This document shows, one piece after another, positions 40,580 to 50,142 of a stretch of DNA of 64,000 nucleotides; within the stretch, counting starts at the first letter, position 1, and every line of letters starts with the position of its first letter. The notes below the pieces were generated by a model. It was not told the origin of the DNA, ran no database searches, and saw nothing but the letters and a program-made list of their open reading frames with translations. A program made the translations under genes and the position numbers. The DNA is from Mycobacterium simiae (GTDB lineage: Bacteria > Actinomycetota > Actinomycetes > Mycobacteriales > Mycobacteriaceae), in NCBI RefSeq assembly GCF_010727605.1, contig NZ_AP022568.1, forward strand, positions 1,054,001 through 1,118,000. The letters run 5' to 3'.

Positions 40580-42043
40580 GTGAGTGTCGCACCCGATGTC
40601 AGCATTGCAATCCAGGACCGCTTCGCACGTGAGCTGCCCGAGCTGGGTGTCCGCTGGCGCGCCGAGACGCCTCCCGACCCGCGACTGCTGGTTTTCAACG
40701 AGTCACTGGCGACGCAATTCGGGCTCGACCCCGCCTGGCTACGCGGCCCCGACGGTGTGCGATTCCTGGCTGGCAATCTGCTTCCCGCCGGGGCGGCCCC
40801 GGTAGCGCAGGCTTACGCCGGTCACCAATTCGGCGGCCTGGTGCCGCAGCTGGGCGACGGGCGGGCCTTGCTGCTGGGTGAACTGGTCGACGACCACGGC
40901 GGCCTGCGCGACATCGCCCTCAAGGGTTCCGGGCCCACCCCGTTCGCCCGCGGCGGTGACGGCCTGGCGGCGGTCGGCCCGATGCTGCGGGAATACATCG
41001 TCAGCGAGGCGATGGACGCCCTGGGCGTCCCCACCACGCGCTCGCTGGCTGTGGTCGCAACCGGGCGTCCCGTGCAGCGCGAAACGGTGTTGCCGGGCGC
41101 CGTGCTCGTCCGCATCGCCCGCAGCCACTTGCGGGTGGGCAGCTTTCAGTACGCGGCCCTGACGGGTGACATCGACCTGCTGCGGCGCCTCGCCGACCAC
41201 GCAATCGCGCGGCACCATCCCGGCGCGGCCCACGCCAAAAACCCGTATCGCGCGCTGTTCGAGGCGGTGGTAGGCGCGCAAGCGTCGTTGGTCGCTCGGT
41301 GGATGCTGATCGGATTCGTCCACGGCGTGATGAACACCGACAACATGACGATCTCGGGCGAAACGATCGACTACGGGCCGTGCGCGTTCATGGAGGCCTA
41401 CGACCCCGACACCGTGTTCAGTTCGATCGACATGTGGGGCCGTTACGCCTACGGCAATCAACCCGCAGTTGCCGGGTGGAATCTCGCGCGCTTCGCCGAG
41501 GCACTGCTTCCCTTGTTCTCCGACGACGTCGACGAGGGCGTAGCGCTGGCCGAGGAATCCTTCCGGGTCTTTCAAACCGAATACGACGCAACGTGGTCGT
41601 CAGGTATGCGCGGCAAACTCGGTCTTTCTGCCGACGTCGACGCGGCGGAGGTGACCGGCCTGGCCGACGCGCTGTTGCGGCTGCTGAAGGAGAGCCACGT
41701 CGACTACACCTCGTTCTTCCGCCAGCTCGCCCGCGCCGCGCGGGGCGATGCCGAAGCTGTCCGCGGATTGTTCGTCGACCTGGCCGGGTTCGACGACTGG
41801 CTCTTACGCTGGCAAGCCATGGGTCCGGATGCCGACGCGATGGATGGCGCTAACCCGATCTACATTCCGCGCAACCACCTGGTCGAAGAGGCCCTGGCCG
41901 CGGCGACGGAAGGCGAATTGGCTCCGGTCGTGCAGCTGCTCGAGGCGGTGACCGCTCCCTACGACGAGCGACCGGGCTTGCAACGCTACGCCCAGCCGGC
42001 GCCGGAGGAATTCGGCACGTACCAAACATTCTGCGGCACTTAG
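40580..42043 (+). CDS. selO: Protein adenylyltransferase SelO (YdiU family)
   Basis: This 487-aa pseudokinase-fold enzyme transfers AMP to Ser, Thr or Tyr of target proteins under redox stress (established for E. coli SelO). The family core is intact: [33 protein letters not shown] with the ATP-binding Lys, and [19 protein letters not shown] with the Asn/Asp metal ligands. The end YQTFCGT keeps a single Cys near the C-terminus where eukaryotes have selenocysteine. I take GTG 40580 (MSVAPDVSI) as the original start; ATG 40556 arises from the 19-bp duplication and would add eight residues. Confidence 0.92.
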   Translation: MSVAPDVSIAIQDRFARELPELGVRWRAETPPDPRLLVFNESLATQFGLDPAWLRGPDGVRFLAGNLLPAGAAPVAQAYAGHQFGGLVPQLGDGRALLLGELVDDHGGLRDIALKGSGPTPFARGGDGLAAVGPMLREYIVSEAMDALGVPTTRSLAVVATGRPVQRETVLPGAVLVRIARSHLRVGSFQYAALTGDIDLLRRLADHAIARHHPGAAHAKNPYRALFEAVVGAQASLVARWMLIGFVHGVMNTDNMTISGETIDYGPCAFMEAYDPDTVFSSIDMWGRYAYGNQPAVAGWNLARFAEALLPLFSDDVDEGVALAEESFRVFQTEYDATWSSGMRGKLGLSADVDAAEVTGLADALLRLLKESHVDYTSFFRQLARAARGDAEAVRGLFVDLAGFDDWLLRWQAMGPDADAMDGANPIYIPRNHLVEEALAAATEGELAPVVQLLEAVTAPYDERPGLQRYAQPAPEEFGTYQTFCGT

Positions 42044-42092
42044 GCTTACACTCCCGATCGCGAATCGGATCCCCGCGGCGCCGAAGTCGCGC

Positions 42093-42113
42093 GGCACCGG
42101 CGAATTCGGTGCC
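42093..42113. terminator. Hairpin between convergent selO and the DUF4267-like gene
   Basis: GGCACCG-GCGAATT-CGGTGCC: 7-bp stem and 7-nt loop, lying between two convergent stops. It may end transcription from both sides. No U-run. Confidence 0.45.
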
Positions 42114-42118
42114 GAGCC

Positions 42119-42514
42119 TCAGTCCGCCGGCCGCTCTTGCGTTTTAGGCGCGGGCCGCGCCGCGCCCCACAACCCGACAGCGATGCCCACGACCGCACCG
42201 CCCAGGCCGATCAACTGCTGCGAGCGTTTGAGTTCGTGGTGGACGCTCAACCCGCCCAGCAGGTCCGCCGCGTCGGCGCCGCCGGAGGCCAGAAACCAGC
42301 CGCGGGTGTTCTTGCCGCGCAACGCCGCCGCCGTGAGCAGCCCGCCGATCAGTGCGTCGCGGTAGCCCATCGAGCGCAGCAACAGCCGCGCCGTGGGCGT
42401 CGGCTCCCCCGGGTCGCCCCACAGGCGGTTCGCGCCAAGCGGGTCGACGAGAAAATGGACGCCTGAGGCGAGTCGGATACTTCCCGCGACGAGCGCGGCA
42501 CGGTCGATCGGCAT
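42119..42514 (-). CDS. Small membrane protein, DUF4267-like
   Basis: This 131-aa protein has three or four hydrophobic segments. An N-terminal amphipathic region (RLASGVHFLVDPLGANRLWG) is followed by RSMGYRDALIGGLLTAAAL and two more helices. The R-x-MG-x-RD element before a helix is common in small DUF4267-type membrane proteins. Function unknown. It lies 21 bp from the convergent-strand partner upstream (the reductase-sulfotransferase) and is likely read from its own promoter or as the last gene after it is not excluded. Confidence 0.65.
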   Translation of the reverse strand: MPIDRAALVAGSIRLASGVHFLVDPLGANRLWGDPGEPTPTARLLLRSMGYRDALIGGLLTAAALRGKNTRGWFLASGGADAADLLGGLSVHHELKRSQQLIGLGGAVVGIAVGLWGAARPAPKTQERPAD

Positions 42515-42535
42515 GGCCGCAGCCTACGCCGCGGC

Positions 42536-44830
42536 TCAGCGGGCCGCGCTGATTTGCCCTGCGGCGGTGGCGTGGTCGGCAAGCAGGGCTGTCGCGGCGG
42601 CGCAGCATTCGGTGACGGCCCGCCGGTCTTCGGGGGACAACCGATTCGATGCCCCGCTCAATGTCGGGTCGATGATGTCATTGCCGAAGTCCAGCCACTG
42701 CGGATCCGCTTCGATGTCAAGGAAACTCGCCAATCGGGTCAGGGACGATCGTGGGTCGCCAACGAGGTCGGCATACGACAACGGCAGGTAGCGATCGGTG
42801 GGTAGGCCGGCCAGCTCGGCTTCGCCGGTGACGATCAACTCGCTCCACATCCGGGCAAATCGGACAACGGGCAAGTTCTGCCCCATCAGATAATCGACAT
42901 CGCAGGTGTCACCGAGCAGGGATGCCAGTTCGATCGGTATCGCTGTCGGGTCCAGCCGCAGCCCGGGATGCCGGTGCTCGGGGTCGAGATCGAGCAGCTC
43001 GAGCGCGTCTTGGATGAGCGCCATCAAACGGAATCCGGTGTGGCGACTCATCGAGACGGCCGTGTCCGGCCCGTTGCGGTAGAGGTGCACGAATTTCGCG
43101 TCGGGGAACGTCGCACGCAGCCACGGCACGCTGCTCAACGACATTGCGGACCGCTCGACCACCACTGTTCCGCCGAAATGTCTTGCGAGCCAGGCGAATA
43201 ACCTCTTGTAGTGCAGTCGCGCCGGTTGCTCGGGCCAGGCCCGGACCTCGGCGGCGAGAGCATCGAAAACGCCGTCGGGATCGGAGGACAGATGCGGCAG
43301 CGTCATCATACTGATCGCCGGGATGCCGGTCGTACTCGCGTCGAACCGCGTGCCGTCCAGTCGCGGATAGACGAACTCTGGCATGGCCGAGCCGCCCCGG
43401 ACCATCGAGTCGAAGATGGGGTGCGGGTCGGCCAGCATCCGCCAGAATTGTTCGCCCGACAGCGTGTGGTCGACTACCGACGAAGCCCGCACAGATAGGT
43501 AGAACTCGTTGAGGCTGAGCACATCCGGATGCGCACCCAAGACGCGTGACAGCGCCGTCGACCCGCTGCGACCGACCGTGACGATGAACGTCAGCCCTCT
43601 GATCGGGCCCGCGCTCCGATGATGTGCCTCAGCGCCGCGGGCGGCGACGTCGAACGGCCGGCGCACGCAGGGCAGCGGCGGCGGCGCCGAGCCACGCGCC
43701 TGACGCGACTCGGGATTGACGGTGAAGTATCGCTTGTAGCGTCCCACGCTGTTCAACAGGTAATCGAGGTCGACAACGGTATTGCGGTGCGGCTCACCGA
43801 GAACGGCCCGTGCTCCGGTCGTGTCGTACGTCCGGCTGTGCTCGAGGTAGGGCATGAATCCGCTCGCCCACCGCAGTCGCCGCTCCAGCAGATTGGGGTC
43901 CTCGATGGGGCCTTCGACCAACGTCAGCGGGATCGGCGACAACGCGTTGAACAGCTCCACCAGGGTTTGCACCGCCACGTCGTGGTGATGCACGACGTGG
44001 TAGGTATTCAAGCCGTCGGGCGCCGACCGCATTAAACGGACCATCTCGTCGGCCGCCTCGCCGGCGGGCATGTAGTTCAAGTGGCCGTTGGGATCTCCGC
44101 TGAGTCGCATCGACATGTTGGTACGCATCGGCCGTCCGGACACGGAGAACAGACGCATCCCGTTGTCTGCCGATGTCGACAGAAAGGAAAGCGGATGCAG
44201 GGGAAAGTCCGGGTGCGGCGGCCGGTCCACGATCAGGGCACTCGGCCGCAGCACCACGACCCGACGCCCGGTGCGCCGGGCCCAATCGCCGACCAGTGAC
44301 TCGGATTCGAATTTGGAACGCTCGTAGTTATTTTCGAAACCTTGGTCGTCGCCGAGTTCGGTCTCGTAGATGAGGCCGGTACGGCGCTTGCCCGCGACGA
44401 ACGCGGTCGACACATGGAACAGATCGGGCGCCCGGCCGCCGGCCTCGGCGAGTTCGAGGATCCGCGTGGTGCCGCCGACATTGGTGCGGCGAAGGTCGTC
44501 GAGGTCGGCATCCAGCTCGATGATGCCGGCGCAGTGCAGGATGGCATCCAGACTGTCAGCAAGCTCTCGGAACTGCCGCTGCGTCAACCCCAGTCGGGGC
44601 GCCGCCAGGTCTACCGGGACGATCCGGAGTCTTTCGCGCAACTCGCCTTCAGTCCACGTCTGCCTGTGTGACGCGGTGTTTACGTCAGCCAGCGGGAGGG
44701 CCTTGTGGATGCGGGTGATGGGGTCGGCGTCCGGCCGGGTCAGCAGGGTGAACGTATCGTCACCGCGAAGGATCTCGCCCAAGATGTGAATTCCGAGAAA
44801 TCCTGTTGCGCCGGTGATCGCCCAATGCAT
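42536..44830 (-). CDS. Fused thioester-reductase-type SDR and sulfotransferase
   Basis: This 764-aa protein joins two enzymes. Residues 1-380 form an extended SDR of the NAD-binding-4 / thioester reductase group: ITGATGFLGIHIL at the start, LHCAGIIELDADL, HVSTAFVAG and the catalytic YERSKFESE. Residues 415-740 form a PAPS-dependent sulfotransferase: the 5'-phosphosulfate loop TVGRSGSTALSRVLGAHP and the 3'-phosphate site FVHLYRNGPDTAVSMSRH. Both halves look intact. The likely role is to reduce and sulfate a lipid or polyketide acyl chain, inferred from the domain pair and from the divergent mmpL 370 bp away. No PKS is adjacent. ATG 44830 starts at once with the Rossmann strand. Confidence 0.85.
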   Translation of the reverse strand: MHWAITGATGFLGIHILGEILRGDDTFTLLTRPDADPITRIHKALPLADVNTASHRQTWTEGELRERLRIVPVDLAAPRLGLTQRQFRELADSLDAILHCAGIIELDADLDDLRRTNVGGTTRILELAEAGGRAPDLFHVSTAFVAGKRRTGLIYETELGDDQGFENNYERSKFESESLVGDWARRTGRRVVVLRPSALIVDRPPHPDFPLHPLSFLSTSADNGMRLFSVSGRPMRTNMSMRLSGDPNGHLNYMPAGEAADEMVRLMRSAPDGLNTYHVVHHHDVAVQTLVELFNALSPIPLTLVEGPIEDPNLLERRLRWASGFMPYLEHSRTYDTTGARAVLGEPHRNTVVDLDYLLNSVGRYKRYFTVNPESRQARGSAPPPLPCVRRPFDVAARGAEAHHRSAGPIRGLTFIVTVGRSGSTALSRVLGAHPDVLSLNEFYLSVRASSVVDHTLSGEQFWRMLADPHPIFDSMVRGGSAMPEFVYPRLDGTRFDASTTGIPAISMMTLPHLSSDPDGVFDALAAEVRAWPEQPARLHYKRLFAWLARHFGGTVVVERSAMSLSSVPWLRATFPDAKFVHLYRNGPDTAVSMSRHTGFRLMALIQDALELLDLDPEHRHPGLRLDPTAIPIELASLLGDTCDVDYLMGQNLPVVRFARMWSELIVTGEAELAGLPTDRYLPLSYADLVGDPRSSLTRLASFLDIEADPQWLDFGNDIIDPTLSGASNRLSPEDRRAVTECCAAATALLADHATAAGQISAAR

Positions 44831-45109
44831 TAAACAGTTCCGTCCCTCGCCCGAGCCCGTGCCTCGACGGCCCCAGGTGGCCCCGGGTGGCCCCCTCGCG
44901 AACTTACTGGGGTATCACAGAGCCCGCCATCTGAATTCACTCGTTTAGCCAACGTTGCAGGTCAGCGCCCTGACGGCGGTGCAGTTTGCCGCGAGATGAG
45001 CCTCTCCTGTAATACGTTGCCTGTCGCCGCCGATCAACCAATGAGAGACTTTGGAAGCGTCGCCTGCTCGCGGCAGGGCGGCGGTAATACCAGAGGGAGA
45101 CTAGCGATA

Positions 45110-45208
45110 GTGACGGCAGCTGCTCGCGCACCGGGGTGGACGGCGTGGTCGACGGGGATCACGCGCGACGTGAACGCCGACGACTTCTGCTGGCTGTGGA
45201 ACGCATGA
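45110..45208 (+). CDS. Small upstream ORF coupled to mmpL
   Basis: A 32-aa frame from GTG 45110, behind AGAGGGAG, reads [16 protein letters not shown] and ends [11 protein letters not shown] with its TGA inside the mmpL start (ATGA at 45205-45208). It may be a leader peptide that sets mmpL translation by coupling. It has no family I know. The rest of 44831-45109 holds only promoter space for the two divergent genes. Confidence 0.4.
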   Translation: MTAAARAPGWTAWSTGITRDVNADDFCWLWNA

Positions 45209-48090
45209 GCGATCCACGGGTAGACGGGGAGCAGCGCGCCCCCTTCGCCGCACGGCTGATCCATCGGCTGTCGGTGCCGATCATCTTGGCGTGGCTGATT
45301 CTCACCGTGATCGTGACGGTCGCCATCCCCTCACTCGAGCAGGTGGAGAAGGAACGCTCGGTCTCGTTGAGCCCCAGGGATGCTCCGTCGATCAAGGCGA
45401 TGCAGCGTCTGGGCGAGGACTTCCAGGAGTCAAGTTCCGACAGCCTGGCGATGATTGTCCTGGAGAGCCAGCAACCCTTACGCGACGACGCGCACCATTA
45501 CTACAACGACCTGCTCCGTGAGTTGCGCAACGATCCGAAACACGTACAGCACATCCAGGACCTGTGGGGCAATCCGGTCACGGCCGGTGGGGCGCAAAGC
45601 GAGGACGGCAAGGCCGCGTATGTGCAGCTGAAGCTTGCCGGCAACCAGGGCACGAGCCTGTCCAACGAATCGGCCGATGCCGTCCGCAAAATCGTGGAGC
45701 GCACGCCTGCGCCGCCCGGCGTCAAGGCTTACCTCACCGGACCGGCGCCGTTGATCGCGGATCTCAACCACAGCGGTCAGAGGACCATTCTCAAGGTCAC
45801 CGTGGTGAGCCTCGTCGTCATCTTCGTGATGCTGCTGTTGGTGTACCGCTCGCTTCTCACCGTCATCGTGCTGCTGCTGATGGTCGGAATCGAGCTGCAG
45901 GTGGCCCGCCAAATTGTGGCGTTCTTGGGCAGCAACGGTGCACTGAGTCTTTCCACCTTCGCGGTCAACCTGCTGATAACTCTCGGCATCGCGGCGGGCA
46001 CCGACTACGGAATCTTTTTCTTCGGGCGCTACCAGGAGGCCCGCCAAGCCGGTGAGGACCGCCAGACGGCCTACTTCACCACGTACCGCAGTACGGCGAA
46101 GGTGGTGCTGGCTTCCGGTTTGACCATCGCCGGATCCGTGTTCTGCCTCAGCTTCACCCGGATGCCGTACTTCCAGACCATCGGGGTCCCCTGCGCGGTC
46201 GGCATGCTCGTGGCGGTGGCCATCGCGCTGACGTTGGTGCCCGCGGTGCTCGCGGTGGGCGGCAGTCTAGGTCTGTTCGAACCCCGGCGACGGCTCACCG
46301 TTCGCCGCTGGCGACGGATCGGCACGGCGGTCGTCCGATGGCCTGGCCCAATTTTCGCCGCCGCGTGCGCCGTCACGCTGGTCGGTCTGCTGGCGCTGCC
46401 GGGCTATACGACCAACTACCACGACCGGGTGTATCTGCCCAACGACCTCCCGACGAACCAGGGCTATGCGGCCGCGAATCGGCACTTTCCACTGGGCCGC
46501 ATGCTGCCGGAGTTCGTCTTGATCGAGGCCGATCACGACATGCGCAATCCGTCGGATTTCCTGATCTTGGAGCGACTAGCCAAGGGCATTCTCGCGGTCC
46601 CGGGCGTTTCCCGGGTGCAGTCCCCCACCCGCCCCGCTGGTTCCCCGATGGCGCACACAACGATTCCGTTCCGGCTGGGAATTATGAACGCGAGCCAGAT
46701 GGAGAACATCGAATACCAAAAGGCCCGCATGAACGACATGCTCAAGCAGGCCGACGAGCTCGCCAAGACGATCGAGATCACCACGACGCTGTATCACCTG
46801 ATCCTGCAATTGAACGCCGTGACCCATGACCTGGCGATGAACACACATGACGTGCAGGCGATCACCACCGAACTCCGGGACGACATCTCGAATTTCGAAG
46901 ACTTCTTACGGCCGATCCGCAGCTACTTCTATTGGGAAAAACACTGTTACGACATTCCCATCTGTTGGTCGTTCCGGTCGCTGTTCGATTCCTTCGACGG
47001 CATCGACGAGCTGGACGACAAACTCGCCGAACTAGTGGTGGACATCGACAAAGTTGATGTGCTGATGCCGAAGCTGGCCGCCGAACTCCCGATTCAGATC
47101 GACACCATGAAGCAGATGCGCACCATGATGTTGACGATGCACTCCACGATGAGCGGCATCATCGGCCAGGCCGATTCGCAAGGAAATATCACCACCGACA
47201 TGGGTGCGGCCTTCGATGCTTCCAAGAACGACGACTCCTTCTACCTGCCGCCGGAGGTCTTCCAGAACCCGTCGTTCCAGAAGGTGATGGGACTGTTCCT
47301 GTCGCCGGATGGCAAAGCGGCCCGAATGATCATTTCGGATCGCGGCGACCCCGCCACGCCCGAAGGGATCGCGCGGGTCGCGGCGATCAAGACTGCGGCC
47401 GAGGAATCGCTGAAGTCGACGCCCTTGGAAAACACCAACATCTATGTGGGCGGGGTTTCGGCGACCTACAAAGACCTGCATGACGGCTCGCGTTACGACC
47501 TGATGATCGCCGCCATCGCCGCGCTGTGCCTCATCTTCGCGATCATGCTGATGATCACCCGCAGTTTCGTGGCCGCCATGGTGATCGTGGGAACGGTCGT
47601 GACGTCGCTGGGCGCATCCATCGGATTGTCCGTGCTGCTTTGGCAACACATCATCGGACTTGGGTTGGAATGGCTCGTCTTGCCGATGTCCGTCATCATC
47701 CTGTTGGCCGTGGGATCCGACTACAACCTGCTGCTCGTCTCGCGAATGAAGGAAGAACTGGGCGCCGGTATCAACACCGGCATCATTCGCGCGATGGGCG
47801 GCACCGGAAAAGTTGTCACGGCCGCGGGTCTGGTGTTCGCCGTCACGATGGCCTCGATGGTGGTGAGCGATCTGCGTGTGATCGGACAGATTGGCACCAC
47901 GATCGGTCTGGGCCTGCTGTTCGACACCTTGATCGTGCGGGCGTTCATGACGCCGTCCATCGCGACGCTGCTGGGGCGCTGGTTCTGGTGGCCGCTGCGG
48001 GTGCGGCCGCGCCCGGCGAGCTTCCTGCTTCGGTCCGAGGGCTCCCGCCCGATGGTCCGCGCCCTGCTCGGCACCCACGCGCCCGACTAA
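45205..48090 (+). CDS. MmpL-family RND lipid transporter
   Basis: This 961-aa inner-membrane transporter has the MmpL plan: TM1 near residue 27, a large periplasmic loop, TM2-6, a second periplasmic domain with predicted coiled coil (about residues 480-680, including [12 protein letters not shown]), and TM7-12. The proton-relay motifs [16 protein letters not shown] (TM4) and [15 protein letters not shown] (TM10) carry the Asp-Tyr pairs of the family. It resembles MmpL4/MmpL5-type proteins, but no mmpS gene precedes it. It likely exports a lipid made in part by the divergent reductase-sulfotransferase (inference). ATG 45205 ([11 protein letters not shown]) is chosen by the overlap with the small ORF. 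Confidence 0.92.
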   Translation: MSDPRVDGEQRAPFAARLIHRLSVPIILAWLILTVIVTVAIPSLEQVEKERSVSLSPRDAPSIKAMQRLGEDFQESSSDSLAMIVLESQQPLRDDAHHYYNDLLRELRNDPKHVQHIQDLWGNPVTAGGAQSEDGKAAYVQLKLAGNQGTSLSNESADAVRKIVERTPAPPGVKAYLTGPAPLIADLNHSGQRTILKVTVVSLVVIFVMLLLVYRSLLTVIVLLLMVGIELQVARQIVAFLGSNGALSLSTFAVNLLITLGIAAGTDYGIFFFGRYQEARQAGEDRQTAYFTTYRSTAKVVLASGLTIAGSVFCLSFTRMPYFQTIGVPCAVGMLVAVAIALTLVPAVLAVGGSLGLFEPRRRLTVRRWRRIGTAVVRWPGPIFAAACAVTLVGLLALPGYTTNYHDRVYLPNDLPTNQGYAAANRHFPLGRMLPEFVLIEADHDMRNPSDFLILERLAKGILAVPGVSRVQSPTRPAGSPMAHTTIPFRLGIMNASQMENIEYQKARMNDMLKQADELAKTIEITTTLYHLILQLNAVTHDLAMNTHDVQAITTELRDDISNFEDFLRPIRSYFYWEKHCYDIPICWSFRSLFDSFDGIDELDDKLAELVVDIDKVDVLMPKLAAELPIQIDTMKQMRTMMLTMHSTMSGIIGQADSQGNITTDMGAAFDASKNDDSFYLPPEVFQNPSFQKVMGLFLSPDGKAARMIISDRGDPATPEGIARVAAIKTAAEESLKSTPLENTNIYVGGVSATYKDLHDGSRYDLMIAAIAALCLIFAIMLMITRSFVAAMVIVGTVVTSLGASIGLSVLLWQHIIGLGLEWLVLPMSVIILLAVGSDYNLLLVSRMKEELGAGINTGIIRAMGGTGKVVTAAGLVFAVTMASMVVSDLRVIGQIGTTIGLGLLFDTLIVRAFMTPSIATLLGRWFWWPLRVRPRPASFLLRSEGSRPMVRALLGTHAPD

Positions 48091-48112
48091 CGGCAGGCCA
48101 CCCGCAGCTACC

Positions 48113-48751
48113 ATGGCCGACATGTCCGAGCCGGGACCGGCCGCCGACAAAACCGTCGGGTTCGACGGTGACCAGACTGCCGCCGCTCCCACTGCTGCCG
48201 AGCCCGAGGCGGTGGGGGCGCCAAACTCCGCCGGTCTGGCCTGGTCCCGCGACGACGAAGGCGATGCACCCCGCGAGCCGACGAGCCAGCGCCGGTCCTG
48301 GCGATCCACCTGGCGTACCGCCGCTGCGCTGTTCGCCGCCGGGCTCGTCGTTGCCGGAGCGATCGTGCTGGGGTGGTCGCTGTTGACCGACCACTCAACG
48401 AAGTCCGCACCCTCACCCAGTGCGGCACCCACCTCGACTGCCGCACCCGCGTCGACCGGGCGATCGCCGGCCACGGCCGCTCCCTCCTCGATCGTGTCCA
48501 CCCCCGATCAGGACAACCGATACGTGCAATCCCTCAACGATCGGGGTATCTCGTTCGCCAACCCCGATGCCGCCATATACAACGGGAAGATGGTGTGCGA
48601 GAACATCCGGCTGGGCATGACGGTTCAGCAGGTCATCGCCGACTTCCGGGCCAGTAATCCGGCGCTGAGCAACGACGCCGACGTATACGTGACGATCTCG
48701 GTCCACACGTACTGCCCGCAGTATTCGAACCTGGTGGGCAGCGGGCCCTAA
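48113..48751 (+). CDS. Membrane-anchored DUF732 protein
   Basis: This 212-aa protein has a polar cytoplasmic start (about 65 residues), one membrane helix (TAAALFAAGLVVAGAIVLGW), a Ser/Ala/Pro/Thr linker and a C-terminal DUF732 domain with NRYVQSLNDRGISFANP and the two Cys in VCENIRLGM and YCPQYS that should form a disulfide outside. DUF732 proteins are mycobacterial, exported and of unknown role. It starts 22 bp after mmpL and could be co-transcribed, which hints at an envelope accessory role. Convergent stop overlap with the DUF808 gene. Confidence 0.8.
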   Translation: MADMSEPGPAADKTVGFDGDQTAAAPTAAEPEAVGAPNSAGLAWSRDDEGDAPREPTSQRRSWRSTWRTAAALFAAGLVVAGAIVLGWSLLTDHSTKSAPSPSAAPTSTAAPASTGRSPATAAPSSIVSTPDQDNRYVQSLNDRGISFANPDAAIYNGKMVCENIRLGMTVQQVIADFRASNPALSNDADVYVTISVHTYCPQYSNLVGSGP

Positions 48752-49641
48752 CGGTCCTTGCGGACCAGTGACAACAGCTGGCCGAGGCCGAACGCGGCGA
48801 ATCCGACGAGCAATCCGATCAGGGTGGACGCCGCCGCGTTGACGAGCCAACCCAGCAGCCCCCCGACGATGTCGACGGCGTGGCTCAGGTGGGTTTCGGC
48901 ATCGTGAACCGCCCTGCCCGGGGTCCGCCAGCCGAGCCGGGCGCTGCCGTCGAGCAAGATGTGCCCGCCGACCCAGAGCATCGCCGCCATCCCGATGAGT
49001 GAGAGCGCGGAAAGCAGCCTGGGCATGGCCGCGACCAGGCCCTGTCCGATTCCCCGGCCGATTCGAGAGCGAGTCGCAGTGAGACGCAGTCCGATGTCGT
49101 CCATTTTGACGATGACGGCCACGACGCCGTACACCGCGATGGTGAGGACCACGGCGACGATGAGCAATATGATCAGCCGCGGCACGAAGGTCTGGTCGGC
49201 CACCTCGTTGAGGGCGATCACCATGATCTCGGCGGACAGCACCAGGTCGGTCCTGATCGCCCCGGCCACTACGTCGCTCTCGGCGGCCGACACCGCGTGT
49301 GGTGTCCCGCCACGCAAACTCCCCCAGACCTTTTCGGCGCCTTCGTAGCACAGGTAAACCGCGCCCACCATCAGAACCGGTGTGACCAGTCGCGGAGCGA
49401 ACTGACTGAGCAGCATTGCGACGGGCAGGATCACCACGAGCTTGTTGCGAAAGGACCCCAGCGCGATGCGCCTGATGATCGGCAACTCGCGCTCGGCGGC
49501 GATGCCGTGAACGTATTGCGGCGTGACGGCGGTGTCGTCGATGACCACACCCGCCGCCTTAGCGGTCGCGCGGCCGCTGGCGGCGGCCAGTTTGGCCAGA
49601 ACGGCGACGTCGTCGAGGAGTCCAAATAGGCCCGCGCTCAT
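48748..49641 (-). CDS. DUF808 family membrane protein
   Basis: This 297-aa protein begins MSAGLFGLLDDVAVLAKLAA and continues ASGRATAKAAGVVIDDTAV, the standard DUF808 start, with about six membrane helices further on and ELPIIRRIALGSFRNK before the first. The family (YedI-like) has no proved function. ATG 49641 is chosen over GTG/ATG further upstream because of the conserved start. Confidence 0.88.
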   Translation of the reverse strand: MSAGLFGLLDDVAVLAKLAAASGRATAKAAGVVIDDTAVTPQYVHGIAAERELPIIRRIALGSFRNKLVVILPVAMLLSQFAPRLVTPVLMVGAVYLCYEGAEKVWGSLRGGTPHAVSAAESDVVAGAIRTDLVLSAEIMVIALNEVADQTFVPRLIILLIVAVVLTIAVYGVVAVIVKMDDIGLRLTATRSRIGRGIGQGLVAAMPRLLSALSLIGMAAMLWVGGHILLDGSARLGWRTPGRAVHDAETHLSHAVDIVGGLLGWLVNAAASTLIGLLVGFAAFGLGQLLSLVRKDR

Positions 49642-49695
49642 CGTGTCCCCGCCATGGCGTTGCAGGGTACCCGTTCGGTGTGCGGTAACCCCGCC

Positions 49696-49995
49696 ATGGG
49701 ACAAGTTGACAGCAAAGTGGTGCTGGTCACCGGCACCCGCGGTATGGGCACGTCCCAGGCGCAGGCCCTGGTGGCCGAGGATGCGGCGCGTATTGATCGC
49801 CGACGAAGTCGATGACGAGGATTACGCGGTCGCCGAAAAGCCAAGCGAAGCCGTTTGTTTGGGTCAAGTCCATCGATCCCGGACTGATTTATACGCCGTT
49901 GAGGGGAGCTGGCCGGCGACGAGCCAGCATACCCCACCGGAGCTGAGTTCGTCGTCGACGGCGGACTGCGAGGCCGCGTACCAGCCAAGATTTGA
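49696..49995 (+). pseudogene. Decayed SDR oxidoreductase gene
   Basis: The start MGQVDSKVVLVTGTRGMGTSQA is a good SDR cofactor loop and the end EPAYPTGAEFVVDGGLRG is a good SDR C-terminus, but only about 100 codons remain, in different frames, and the catalytic middle is gone. It is a deletion and frameshift remnant. 49996-50142 holds only the promoter region of the P450. Confidence 0.75.
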
Positions 49996-50142
49996 TTCAC
50001 CTCAACATCACCGACCACACCAGCATCAAAAGTCCTGGGCTAGAACGCATCCGGTAGGGGCCCGCGGTGCGCCGCCACATACAACGCGCGCCGGTGATAT
50101 GTTCCGGCAGACGACTCACCGGCGGGTGCGAAGGGGATCGCT

